A DNA stretch of 64,000 nucleotides from Dechloromonas sp. Dech2017 (lineage in GTDB: Bacteria; Pseudomonadota; Gammaproteobacteria; Burkholderiales; Rhodocyclaceae). Location of the stretch: the NCBI GenBank assembly GCA_009469585.1, contig SSXW01000012.1, positions 1 through 64,000 of the forward strand, given 5' to 3'. The position numbers were made by a program, and so were the translations under genes. The notes under the pieces are model-generated. The model ran no database searches. It was not told the origin of the DNA and saw only the letters and a list, made by a program, of their open reading frames with translations. This document shows positions 47,598-59,441 of this stretch, piece after piece; position 1 is the first letter of the stretch, and every line of letters starts with the position of its first letter.

Positions 47598-48876
47598 CAG
47601 TCTCCGCGAGAAGCTGGCGCTGCCCTTCGTGCTGCTCGCCTTCGGCGTCAGTTCGACGCTGAGTCTGTTCGCCTTCGGCCTGGTCGCCCACATCGAGGAA
47701 AGGGCCATCCTGCGCACCCTGCAGGTCGAGCTGGAAAGCTTTCGCAATCGCCATGCGCAGAACGCCAATGCCATGCCGATCCGGGCGGCGCTGCTCCGGG
47801 GGCATTTCCTCAGCGAAATTCCCCAATTCCCGTTTCCCCGGGGGGCGACCGACAGCGATCACGCCGAGATCCGGGAATTCGACGGCGTCACCTACAGCGT
47901 CATGCTGGCCAAGGTCGACGGCCGGCCCTTCGCGCTGTTCTACGACCGTTCCTACATCAGCGAGAACCTGCAGCAACTGGCGCTGATCCTGCTCGTCGCC
48001 ACGGCGCTGTTCACGCTGTGCTCCTTCGTCATCGGCGCCCAGCTGGCGCGCAAGCTGCTACGGCCCATCGTCAAGCTGATTGGCGAGGTATCGGAAAAGG
48101 CCAGGCAGTTGGAACGTTCGCCGGAGGCGATCAAATTTTCGCGGGAGAACTATCCGGCCGACGAGGTCGGCCAGCTGGTCGGCGAACTCGATCGCTTCAC
48201 CCTGCGCCTGCACGGCTTCGCCCAGCGCGAGAGCTTTTTCGCCGGCGACGTCAGCCACGAGTTGCGGACGCCGGTGGCCGTCGTTTTGGGTATCGCCGAG
48301 GTGCTGGCCGAACACACCGACCTTCCGGAAAGCGTGCGCGGCCGCATCGCCACCATCCAGCGCCAGACCTCGCGCATGGCCCATATCCTCGAAGCCATGC
48401 TGCTGCTCGCCCAGGAGAAGGGTGGCGATGACGATGCCAGCTGTTCGCTGGCCGAGGTCATCGACGATGCCGTCGCCGACTGCACTCCGGCACTGAGCGG
48501 GCGGCCGGTGACAATCGAGGTCGACATCGTCGACCGTGTCCTGCTCCGTGCCGAACGTTCGCTGGCCTACGTGCTGATCAGCAACGTGCTGCGCAACGCC
48601 TGCGCCTATACCCGCGAGGGCGTCATCCGGGTGCGCCTCGACCAGCGCGGCCTGGAAATCGCCGATACCGGCATCGGCATCGCCGAAGAGCGCTTCCCGG
48701 AATTGTTCCGGCGCCATGCCAAGGGCCTGGACAGCGCCGGCTACGGGCTGGGGCTGTCGATCGTGGCGCGTATCGCCGAACGCCTCGACTGGCTGGTCGA
48801 CGTGAGCAGCGTGCCGGGCAAGGGGACACATTTCCGCTTCGTCTTTCCGGCGACCGGGTCCTTCCCGTTTTCCTGA
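47584..48876 (+). CDS. Sensor histidine kinase
   Basis: This 430-residue membrane kinase has one N-terminal helix (about 12-36), a periplasmic domain of ~100 residues, a second helix (about 137-157), a HAMP-like linker, a HisKA domain (FFAGDVSHELRTPVAVVLG, His225) and an HATPase domain (NVLRNACAYT, IADTGIGIAEE, GYGLGLSIV). It is the cognate partner of the regulator whose gene it overlaps. The signal is unknown. Through the shared upstream sites the pair may control the DUF4212/symporter operon. Confidence 0.93.
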   Translation: MQHYDSLREKLALPFVLLAFGVSSTLSLFAFGLVAHIEERAILRTLQVELESFRNRHAQNANAMPIRAALLRGHFLSEIPQFPFPRGATDSDHAEIREFDGVTYSVMLAKVDGRPFALFYDRSYISENLQQLALILLVATALFTLCSFVIGAQLARKLLRPIVKLIGEVSEKARQLERSPEAIKFSRENYPADEVGQLVGELDRFTLRLHGFAQRESFFAGDVSHELRTPVAVVLGIAEVLAEHTDLPESVRGRIATIQRQTSRMAHILEAMLLLAQEKGGDDDASCSLAEVIDDAVADCTPALSGRPVTIEVDIVDRVLLRAERSLAYVLISNVLRNACAYTREGVIRVRLDQRGLEIADTGIGIAEERFPELFRRHAKGLDSAGYGLGLSIVARIAERLDWLVDVSSVPGKGTHFRFVFPATGSFPFS

Positions 48877-48949
48877 GGTGGCGCTTTTCGCCGGCAGCGC
48901 TTTGCCGCAGAATCCGTCCATCGATTTGTCCTTGATTCCCGGAGGCCAC

Positions 48950-50275
48950 ATGAACCATCAAGACCTTGCCGAACAACTCCAGCGCAATCGCATCACCCGC
49001 CGCCAGGTGCTCTGGTTGCTCGGGGCGAGCGCCCTGTCCGGCTGCGCCACGTCGCCGGTGGGCGGCGGCTCGATCCTGGTCGGGATGAGCGAGGAGGACG
49101 AGAAACGCGTCGACCAGCAGTTGGCGCCCCAGCAGTTTTCCCAGGATCTCGGGCCGGTGCAGGATGCCGCGGTCACCCGCTATCTCGGCGAGGTCGGCCA
49201 GCGCCTGGACGACAAGGTGCATCGGCCGCAGATGCCGTACTCCTACCCGGTACTCAACGCCAACTACGTCAATGCCTACACTTTCCCGGGCGGGGCGATG
49301 GGGGTGACGCGCGGCATTCTGGTCGATCTCGACAACGAGGCCGAATTGGCCGCCCTGCTCGGCCACGAGCTAGGCCACGTCAATGCCCGCCACGCGGCGC
49401 AGCGCCAGGGGCAGTCGATGGTCGCCTCGGCGGCGGCGACGGGCATCAACATCATCGGCTCGGCCGCTGGTTTCGGCGGACTCACCGAAATCGGCACTCA
49501 GCTCGGGGCAAGCGCCCTGCTTTCCAGCTATTCGCGCGACAACGAGCGCGAGGCCGACGCCCTTGGCCAGGAGTACATGGTACGGGCCGGCTATCCGGCG
49601 GTCGGCATGGTCGGCCTGCAGCAATTGCTGGTCGACCAGCAGAAAGCGGCACCGAGCATGCTGCAGACCATGTTCTCGACCCACCCGATGAGCAGCGAGC
49701 GGCGCGACACGGCGCGCCAGTTGGCCGAAACGAAGTACGCGGCGAGCAACAAGCGCGATCCGGGGCGCGACCGCTTCATGGACAACACCGCTGCCCTGCG
49801 CCGCATCAAGCCGACCATCGAAGCTTGCCAGCGCGGCGAGACGGCGCTGGCCGGCAAGGAGCTGAACAAGGCCGAAGGGCAGTTTCAGGTGGCCTTGCGC
49901 CAGACGCCGCGCGATTACGCCGCCAACCTGCTGATGGCCCAGTGCCAGCACGCCCTGGGCCGCGACGCCCAGGCCCTCGGCTACGCCAACACGGCCAAGG
50001 CGATCTACCCGCAGGAGGCACAGGCCCACAAGCTGGCCGGCGTGCTGGCCCTCGGCGCGCGTGATCCGGCGGCCGCCTTCAGTGATCTCGACCAGTACGA
50101 CCGCCTGCTGCCGGGCGATGCCGGCATCACCTTCCTGAAAGGTGTCTCGCTCGAAGGCATGGGCAAGCAGCAGGAGGCTGCGCAGCATTACGCCAGCTAC
50201 CTGCGGCGCAACCAGCAGGGCAAGGCGGCGCAGTACGCTCAGGGTCGTCTGCAGGCCTGGGGCTACCTGCGCTGA
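48950..50275 (+). CDS. M48-family metalloprotease lipoprotein with TPR-like C-terminus (BepA/YfgC-like)
   Basis: This 441-residue protein has a zinc peptidase site: HELGH with His139, Glu140 and His143, and the third ligand Glu201 in EREADALG. The N-terminus combines a twin-arginine-like ITRRQVLWLLGA with a lipobox LSGC, so it is probably an exported lipoprotein. The C-terminal ~150 residues form TPR-like helices. BepA-type proteases assist or degrade outer-membrane proteins during LptD/BAM assembly. GGAGG lies 4 bases before the ATG. A copy of the dispersed repeat begins at the stop codon. Confidence 0.92.
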   Translation: MNHQDLAEQLQRNRITRRQVLWLLGASALSGCATSPVGGGSILVGMSEEDEKRVDQQLAPQQFSQDLGPVQDAAVTRYLGEVGQRLDDKVHRPQMPYSYPVLNANYVNAYTFPGGAMGVTRGILVDLDNEAELAALLGHELGHVNARHAAQRQGQSMVASAAATGINIIGSAAGFGGLTEIGTQLGASALLSSYSRDNEREADALGQEYMVRAGYPAVGMVGLQQLLVDQQKAAPSMLQTMFSTHPMSSERRDTARQLAETKYAASNKRDPGRDRFMDNTAALRRIKPTIEACQRGETALAGKELNKAEGQFQVALRQTPRDYAANLLMAQCQHALGRDAQALGYANTAKAIYPQEAQAHKLAGVLALGARDPAAAFSDLDQYDRLLPGDAGITFLKGVSLEGMGKQQEAAQHYASYLRRNQQGKAAQYAQGRLQAWGYLR

Positions 50276-50314
50276 TTGCGATTTTGGGCGTTTTTTCCGG
50301 TCGACCGCAGTAGG
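50276..50314 (+). repeat. Dispersed T-rich/GGTCGACC intergenic repeat, copy 9
   Basis: TTGCGATTTTGGGCG, then TTTTTTCCGGTCGACCGCAG. It abuts the metalloprotease stop codon directly. Confidence 0.9.
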
Positions 50315-50495
50315 GAAAAATTCATATTCCACTGCTGCCGAATTGGCGCGGTCGGTCGTAAACTGCCTGCTGACAAGGATTTTTGCCGGGTTATCATGGT
50401 TCTTGGCAAGCGAATCTTGTGATGACGGGCGGGTTTTTTCGATTTTGCCGAATGACCGGCTAAAATGGCAAAATCCTTTCACGCTCGAGGGCTTT

Positions 50496-53680
<3,185 letters not shown>

Positions 53681-53681
<1 letters not shown>

Positions 53682-53720
53682 TTTCGTTTTTGGCCGTTTT
53701 TTGCCGTCGACCGCAGCGCT
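53681..53720 (+). repeat. Dispersed T-rich/GGTCGACC intergenic repeat, copy 10
   Basis: ATTTCGTTTTTGGCCG, then TTTTTTGCCGTCGACCGCAG. It overlaps the last base of the hybrid kinase stop codon and lies between that gene and the convergent Crp/Fnr gene. Confidence 0.9.
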
Positions 53721-53738
53721 GCCGCCGGGCGGCCGGTT

Positions 53739-54413
53739 TCAGTCGCCGAAGCGGCGCAGGCCGTCGAGATCGAGGATGTTGATGCCGCCGTACTCGCTGC
53801 GCACCAGGCCGGCATCCTCCAGCACCTTGAGCGCCTGGTTGGCCCGCTGGCGCGAGACGCCGGCCAAGTAGCCGAGTTCCTCCTGGGAAATCTGCAGCAG
53901 GCGGTTGGTGCCGGGGTAGAGCACCGGGTTGAAGAGGGCTGCCAGGCCGCGGGCGATGCGGGCGTCGGTGTCGAGCAGGCGCTCGTTCTCGATCATGCCG
54001 ATGAACTGGCCGAGGCGCTCGTTGATCTGGGCGATCAGGTAGCGGTTGAAGGGGATGCTGTGGTCCATCAGCCAGTAGAAGGTGCTGCGGTTCATGAAGG
54101 CGACGCGGCTCTCGCGCAGCGCCATGACGTCGTAGCGGCGCGGCTCCTGCTTGAGCAGCGAGCCTTCGCCGAACCAGCCGCCGGAGCTGATGCCGGTCAG
54201 CGAGGTGGTCTTGCCGGTGGTCCAGTGGCTGGCCATCTTGCCCAGCCCGTCGACGATGCCCATCCAGTAATCGACCGGCTCGCCCTTCATGCAGATGAAA
54301 GCGCCCGGCGCGAAGACCCGCTCGCAGGTGCCGGCCAGGGCCCGGCGCATCTCCTCCTCGGTCAGCGCCTGTCCCCAGAGCGAGCCGCGCAGCAGTTCCT
54401 CGGCGTTTTTCAA
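53739..54413 (-). CDS. Crp/Fnr-family transcriptional regulator
   Basis: This 224-residue regulator has an N-terminal cyclic-nucleotide-binding-type domain (FAPGAFICMKGEPVDYWMGI, SSGGWFGEGSLL), a long dimer helix, and a C-terminal winged helix with LQISQEELGYLAGVSRQRAN. There is no cysteine cluster, so it is not an oxygen-sensing FNR. Arg and Ser residues that bind cAMP in CRP are not clearly conserved, so the ligand is unknown. It is divergent from the acyl-CoA synthetase operon. A perfect 22 bp palindrome lies 13 bases before its start codon. Confidence 0.92.
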   Translation of the reverse strand: MKNAEELLRGSLWGQALTEEEMRRALAGTCERVFAPGAFICMKGEPVDYWMGIVDGLGKMASHWTTGKTTSLTGISSGGWFGEGSLLKQEPRRYDVMALRESRVAFMNRSTFYWLMDHSIPFNRYLIAQINERLGQFIGMIENERLLDTDARIARGLAALFNPVLYPGTNRLLQISQEELGYLAGVSRQRANQALKVLEDAGLVRSEYGGINILDLDGLRRFGD

Positions 54414-54425
54414 TTTATTTTCCTG

Positions 54426-54447
54426 AATTGTCTGCAGGGCGACAATT
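54426..54447. promoter_or_regulatory. 22 bp palindromic operator, probable Crp/Fnr-type site
   Basis: AATTGTC-N8-GACAATT is a perfect 7 bp inverted repeat with the overall 22 bp length of Crp/Fnr sites. The core TGTCn-N6-nGACA resembles the CooA site (TGTCA-N6-CGACA). It lies just upstream of the Crp/Fnr gene and about 140 bases from the acyl-CoA synthetase gene. A further half-site, ATTGTC, occurs about 60 bases to the right. Confidence 0.65.
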
Positions 54448-54588
54448 ATATGCCCGCCCCCTGCTTACACTGGCCTGCATCGGTGAGAGATTGTCCGGGC
54501 TGCAAGCTTTATGTAAGCTGGTCCGGGTCACAATGATTCAAACGAACGTTAGACCGCGAACCACGAGTCGCGGCGGAGGAGACAAGAG

Positions 54589-56556
54589 ATGCCCACGCAG
54601 GCGAACGACGCCGCGCTGGATGGTTTGCACACCTTCCCGCGGCTGCTTTTCCATCACGCCAGGGTGCGCCCCGGCGCCCCGGCCATGCGCGAAAAGCATC
54701 TCGGCATCTGGCAGACGTGGACCTGGTCGGACGTTGCCGAGCGCGTCCGCGCCCTGGCCTGCGGCCTGGCCTCGCTCGGCTTCAAGCGTGGCGACAACCT
54801 GGCCATCATCGGCGACAACCGTCCGCATCTGTACATGATGATGACCGCCGTCCAGTGCCTGGGCGGCGTGCCGGTGCCGCTCTACCAGGACGCCGTGGCC
54901 GGCGAGATGCTCTTCGTGCTGCAGGACGCCGGCGTCCGCTTCGCGGTGGTCGAAGACCAGGAGCAGGTCGACAAGATGCTCGAGGTGATGGGCGAACTCG
55001 ATACCCTGGCCCACATCATCTACGACGACCCGCGCGGCATGCGCCACTACACCCAGCCCTTCCTGCACGACATCCACGAGTTGATGGAGATGGGGCGCAT
55101 CCACGACCGCAACCACCCCGATTTCCTTAATGCCGAGATCGAGCAGGGCCACTTCGACGACACCTCGGTGATGCTCTACACCTCGGGCACCACCGGCAAG
55201 CCGAAGGGTGTCTGCCAGACCCATGCGGCCTTCATCGCCGCTGCCCAGGGCGGCATCGCGGTGGACAAGATGAGCGCCGACGGCGACATCCTCTCCTACC
55301 TGCCCATGGCCTGGGTCGGCGACCACCTGTTCTCCTTCGCCCAGGCCATGGTCGCCGGCTTCACCATCAACTGCCCGGAGTCGGCCGAAACGGTGATGAC
55401 CGACCTGCGCGAGATCGGCCCGACCTACTACTTCGCCCCGCCGCGCGTCTTCGAAAGCCTGCTGACCTCGGTGATGATCCGCATGGAAGACGCCGGCAAG
55501 CTCAAGTACAAGCTCTTCCATCACTTCATGGATGTCGCCAAGCGTTGCGGCGGCGACATCCTCGACGGCAAGCCGGTGTCGGCCGGCGACCGCTTCCAGT
55601 ACTGGCTGGGCAACCTGACGACCTACGGGCCGTTGCGCAACGTGCTCGGCATGAGCCGCATCAAGGTCGCCTACACCGCCGGCGCGGCGATCGGCCCGGA
55701 ACTTTTCGCCTTCTACCGCTCGATCGGCATCAATCTCAAGCAGCTCTACGGCCAGACCGAAACCTGCGCCTACGTCTGCCTGCAGCCGGATGGCCAGGTC
55801 AAGTCGGACACCGTCGGCGCCCCAGCCCCCGGTGTCGAAATCAAGATCGCCGACAACGGCGAGGTGCTGGTCAAGGGGCCGATGCTGCTCAAGGAATACT
55901 ACAAGCGCCCGGAGGCGACGGCCGAGACGATCAATGCCGAGGGCTGGTTCATGACCGGCGACGCCGGCTTCATCGACGAGGACGGCCACCTGAAGATCAT
56001 CGATCGGGCCAAGGATGTCGGCAAGCTGACCAGCGGCGCCATGTTCGCCCCCAACTACATCGAGAACAAGCTGAAATTCTTCCAGTACGTCAAGGAAGCG
56101 GTCTGCTTCGGCCATGACCGCGACCAGGTCTGCGCCTTCATCAACATCGACATGGGGGCGGTCGGCAACTGGGCCGAACGCCGCAACATCGCCTACTCGG
56201 GCTACACCGACCTGGCCGGCAAGGCGCAGGTGCTCGAACTGATCCAGACCTGCATCGAGGAGGTGAATGCCGGGCTGGCCCACGACGCCATGGTCGCCGA
56301 CTCGCAGATTCACCGCTTCCTCGTCCTGCACAAGGAGCTCGATCCGGACGACGACGAACTGACCCGGACCCGCAAGGTGCGCCGCAATTTCATCGCCGAG
56401 AAGTACAAGGTGCTGATCGACGCCCTCTACGAAGGCAAGGCGACGCAGTACATCGAAACCGAGGTCAAGTTCGAGGATGGCCGGCGCGGCAAGGTGGCCG
56501 CCGACCTGAGCATCGTCGACGTTAAAACCTTCCCGATCGCCAAAAAAGCGGCCTGA
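54589..56556 (+). CDS. Long-chain-type acyl-CoA synthetase (AMP-forming)
   Basis: This 655-residue ANL-superfamily ligase has the P-loop-like motif SVMLYTSGTTGKPKGVCQTH, the QLYGQTETCAYV motif and GWFMTGDAGFIDEDGHLKII. The C-terminal lid ends with TRTRKVRRNFIAEKY, as in FACS-type enzymes. It activates a carboxylic acid to its CoA thioester via an acyl-adenylate. GGAGGAG precedes the ATG. It is the first gene of an operon with five Liv-type transporter genes, so it probably activates the acid that the transporter imports. The substrate is not evident. Confidence 0.93.
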   Translation: MPTQANDAALDGLHTFPRLLFHHARVRPGAPAMREKHLGIWQTWTWSDVAERVRALACGLASLGFKRGDNLAIIGDNRPHLYMMMTAVQCLGGVPVPLYQDAVAGEMLFVLQDAGVRFAVVEDQEQVDKMLEVMGELDTLAHIIYDDPRGMRHYTQPFLHDIHELMEMGRIHDRNHPDFLNAEIEQGHFDDTSVMLYTSGTTGKPKGVCQTHAAFIAAAQGGIAVDKMSADGDILSYLPMAWVGDHLFSFAQAMVAGFTINCPESAETVMTDLREIGPTYYFAPPRVFESLLTSVMIRMEDAGKLKYKLFHHFMDVAKRCGGDILDGKPVSAGDRFQYWLGNLTTYGPLRNVLGMSRIKVAYTAGAAIGPELFAFYRSIGINLKQLYGQTETCAYVCLQPDGQVKSDTVGAPAPGVEIKIADNGEVLVKGPMLLKEYYKRPEATAETINAEGWFMTGDAGFIDEDGHLKIIDRAKDVGKLTSGAMFAPNYIENKLKFFQYVKEAVCFGHDRDQVCAFINIDMGAVGNWAERRNIAYSGYTDLAGKAQVLELIQTCIEEVNAGLAHDAMVADSQIHRFLVLHKELDPDDDELTRTRKVRRNFIAEKYKVLIDALYEGKATQYIETEVKFEDGRRGKVAADLSIVDVKTFPIAKKAA

Positions 56557-56570
56557 AGGGAGAGAAAACC

Positions 56571-57353
56571 ATGAGCAGAAAAATCGGCGACGTCATCCTC
56601 GACCTGCAGAACATTTCGTTGCGCTTCGGCGGCGTCAAGGCATTGACCGACATATCCTTCAACATCCGCGAGCACGAGGTACGCGCCATCATCGGCCCGA
56701 ACGGCGCCGGCAAGAGCTCGATGTTGAACGTCATCAATGGGGTCTACCACCCGCAGGACGGCAAGATTTTCTACCGCGGCGCCGAGCGCAAGAAGATGGA
56801 GCCGCACATGGCGGCCAGCACCGGCATCGCCCGCACCTTCCAGAACATCGGGCTGTTCAAGGGCATGAGCGTGCTTGACAACATCATGACCGGCCGCACC
56901 CTGAAGATGAAGAGCAACCTGCTGCTCCAGGCCCTGTGGTTCGGCCCGGCCCGCAGCGAGGAACTGGCGCACCGGCGCAAGGTCGAGGAAATCATCGACT
57001 TCCTCGAGATCCAGCACATCCGCAAGACGCCGGTCGGCCGACTGCCCTACGGCCTGCAGAAGCGGGTAGACCTCGGCCGGGCGCTGGCCATGGAGCCGCA
57101 GATCCTGCTCCTCGACGAGCCGATGGCCGGCATGAACGTCGAGGAAAAACAGGACATGTGCCGCTTCATCCTCGACGTCAACGACCAGTTCGGCACGACC
57201 ATCGTCCTCATCGAACACGACATGGGTGTCGTCATGGACATTTCCGACCGCGTCGTCGTCCTCGACTACGGCAAGAAGATCGGTGACGGCCTGCCGGACG
57301 AGGTCCGCAGCAACCCGGAAGTCATCCGCGCCTACCTCGGCGCCGGACACTAA
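56571..57353 (+). CDS. livG: Liv-type ABC transporter ATP-binding protein (LivG)
   Basis: This 260-residue ATPase has Walker A GPNGAGKSS, the signature region LPYGLQKRVDLGRALA (divergent, LPYGLQ in place of LSGGQ) and Walker B ILLLDEPMAGM. It starts 14 bases after the acyl-CoA synthetase. With LivF it drives the importer of the HAAT family, which takes up branched amino acids, urea, amides or aromatic and fatty acids depending on the system. Confidence 0.94.
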   Translation: MSRKIGDVILDLQNISLRFGGVKALTDISFNIREHEVRAIIGPNGAGKSSMLNVINGVYHPQDGKIFYRGAERKKMEPHMAASTGIARTFQNIGLFKGMSVLDNIMTGRTLKMKSNLLLQALWFGPARSEELAHRRKVEEIIDFLEIQHIRKTPVGRLPYGLQKRVDLGRALAMEPQILLLDEPMAGMNVEEKQDMCRFILDVNDQFGTTIVLIEHDMGVVMDISDRVVVLDYGKKIGDGLPDEVRSNPEVIRAYLGAGH

Positions 57354-57365
57354 GCGGAGCGCAAC

Positions 57366-58295
57366 ATGGGATTTTTCATCGAGACACTGATCGGCGGCCT
57401 GATGGCCGGCATGCTCTATTCGCTGGTGGCGCTCGGCTTCGTGCTGATCTTCAAGTCCTCCGGCGTCTTCAACTTCGCGCAGGGCGCGATGGTGCTGTTC
57501 GCCGCGCTGGCCATGGCGCGCTTTTCGGAATGGGCCAACCATGCGCTGGGCGGCGACAGCCTGCTGCTCGCCAACCTGATCGCCTTCGTCGGCGCCGGGC
57601 TGGTCATGCTGCTGGTCGCCTGGGTGGTCGAACGCTTCGTGCTGCGCAAGCTGGTCAACCAGGAAGGGGCGACCCTGCTGATGGTCACCCTGGGCATCAC
57701 CTACGTGCTCGAAGGCATCGGCCAGACGGTGTTCGGCAGCGAGATCTACAACATCGACGTCGGCATGCCGAAGGATCCGGTGCTGATGTTCGAGAGCGTT
57801 TTCGAGGGCGGCATCCTGATCAACAAGGAAGACTTCATCGCCGCCCTGATCGCCGCCCTGCTGGTCGGCCTGCTCTCGCTGTTCTTCCAGAAGACGCCAG
57901 TCGGTCGCGCCCTGCGCGCGGTGGCCGACGATCACCAGGCAGCGCTGTCGATCGGCATCCCGCTCAACCGCATCTGGGTCATCGTCTGGCTGGTTGCCGG
58001 CATCGTCGCCCTGGTCGCCGGCATCATCTGGGGTTCCAAATTGGGCGTCCAGTTCTCGCTGGCCACGGTGGCCCTGCGCGCTCTGCCAGTGGTCATCCTC
58101 GGCGGCCTGACCTCGGTGCCGGGGGCCATCGTCGGCGGCCTGATCATCGGCGTCGGCGAGAAACTGTCCGAGGTCTATATCGGGCCGATGGTCGGCGGCG
58201 GCATCGAAATCTGGTTCGCTTATGTCCTTGCCCTGGTCTTCCTGCTGTTCCGGCCGCAGGGCCTGTTCGGCGAGAAAATCATCGACCGCGTCTGA
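57366..58295 (+). CDS. livH: Liv-type ABC transporter permease (LivH)
   Basis: This 309-residue permease has about eight helices. Motifs GFFIETLIGGLMAGMLYSLV at the N-terminus and the EAA-like loop TPVGRALRAVADDHQAALSI are typical of LivH. It follows livG by 12 bases and precedes livM by 18 bases. Confidence 0.94.
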   Translation: MGFFIETLIGGLMAGMLYSLVALGFVLIFKSSGVFNFAQGAMVLFAALAMARFSEWANHALGGDSLLLANLIAFVGAGLVMLLVAWVVERFVLRKLVNQEGATLLMVTLGITYVLEGIGQTVFGSEIYNIDVGMPKDPVLMFESVFEGGILINKEDFIAALIAALLVGLLSLFFQKTPVGRALRAVADDHQAALSIGIPLNRIWVIVWLVAGIVALVAGIIWGSKLGVQFSLATVALRALPVVILGGLTSVPGAIVGGLIIGVGEKLSEVYIGPMVGGGIEIWFAYVLALVFLLFRPQGLFGEKIIDRV

Positions 58296-58313
58296 CCGCC
58301 AGGAGAAACCAAC

Positions 58314-59390
58314 GTGCTCTATCGTGAAAACGGCCAGTTCAAGACTTCCTATGCGGCCGACCAGCAAGTGTTCACCATCGCCCAGGACAAGTGGTTCGTG
58401 CTCGGCGTCATCGCCTTCGCTTTCATCGGCGTGCCGATGCTGGTGGACGAATACATGTTCCGCGCCATCCTGATTCCTTTCCTGATCCTGTCGCTGGCCG
58501 CCCTGGGGGTCAATCTGCTGGTCGGCTATTGCGGCCAGATCACGCTCGGTGCCGGGGCCTTCATGGCCATCGGCGCCTATGCTGCGTACAACTTCTTCGT
58601 GCGTATCGAAGGCATGCCGGTGGTGCTCGCCATGTTGCTGGGCGGCGGCGTTTCGGCGGCCATGGGCGTCCTTTTCGGGATACCCAGCCTGCGCGTGCGC
58701 GGCCTCTACCTGGCGGTGGCCACGCTGGCCGCCCAGTTCTTCTGCGACTGGGCCTTCCTGCGCATTTCGTGGTTCACCAACGATTCGTCGTCCGGTTCGG
58801 TGTCGGTGTCCAACCTCAAGATGTTCGGCTGGACCATCGATTCGCCGGTCGATAAATACCTGTTCTGCCTAGGCGTCATGGTCGTCTTCGCCGTGCTAGC
58901 CAAGAACCTGACGCGGGCCACTGTCGGTCGGCAGTGGATGGCGATCCGCGACATGGACGTGGCGGCCGAGGTCATCGGCATCCGGCCGATGTATTCCAAG
59001 CTGTCGGCCTTCGCGGTCAGTTCCTTCTTCGTCGGCGTGGCCGGCGCGATGTGGGGCTTCATCCATCTCGGTTCGTGGGAACCGGCGGCCTTCTCGGTCG
59101 ACCGCTCCTTCCAGTTGCTGTTCATGGTCATCATCGGCGGCCTCGGCTCGATTCTCGGCAGCTTCTTCGGCGCTGCCTTCATCGTCGTCCTGCCCATCTT
59201 CCTCAACCAGTTCCTGCCGGCGCTGGGCGACCTGGTCGGCATTTCCATCTCGACGGCTGCGGTGTCGCACGCCGAGTTGATCATCTTCGGTTCGCTGATC
59301 GTCTTCTTTCTGATCGTCGAGCCGCATGGCCTGGCTCGGCTGTGGTCGATCGCCAAGGAAAAGCTTCGTCTGTGGCCCTTTCCGCACTGA
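58314..59390 (+). CDS. livM: Liv-type ABC transporter permease (LivM)
   Basis: This 358-residue permease has about nine helices. LVGYCGQITLGAGAFMAIGA and the cytosolic loop SVGRQWMAIRDMDVAAEVIG (read here as TVGRQWMAIRDMD) identify LivM. It starts with GTG, with AGGAG 8 bases upstream. A ~40-residue hydrophilic N-terminal extension precedes the first helix. Confidence 0.93.
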   Translation: MLYRENGQFKTSYAADQQVFTIAQDKWFVLGVIAFAFIGVPMLVDEYMFRAILIPFLILSLAALGVNLLVGYCGQITLGAGAFMAIGAYAAYNFFVRIEGMPVVLAMLLGGGVSAAMGVLFGIPSLRVRGLYLAVATLAAQFFCDWAFLRISWFTNDSSSGSVSVSNLKMFGWTIDSPVDKYLFCLGVMVVFAVLAKNLTRATVGRQWMAIRDMDVAAEVIGIRPMYSKLSAFAVSSFFVGVAGAMWGFIHLGSWEPAAFSVDRSFQLLFMVIIGGLGSILGSFFGAAFIVVLPIFLNQFLPALGDLVGISISTAAVSHAELIIFGSLIVFFLIVEPHGLARLWSIAKEKLRLWPFPH

Positions 59391-59441
59391 CGAGGGTGTA
59401 GCAAAAACCAGTTCATAACCTGAAAAACAGGAGGAGACACC

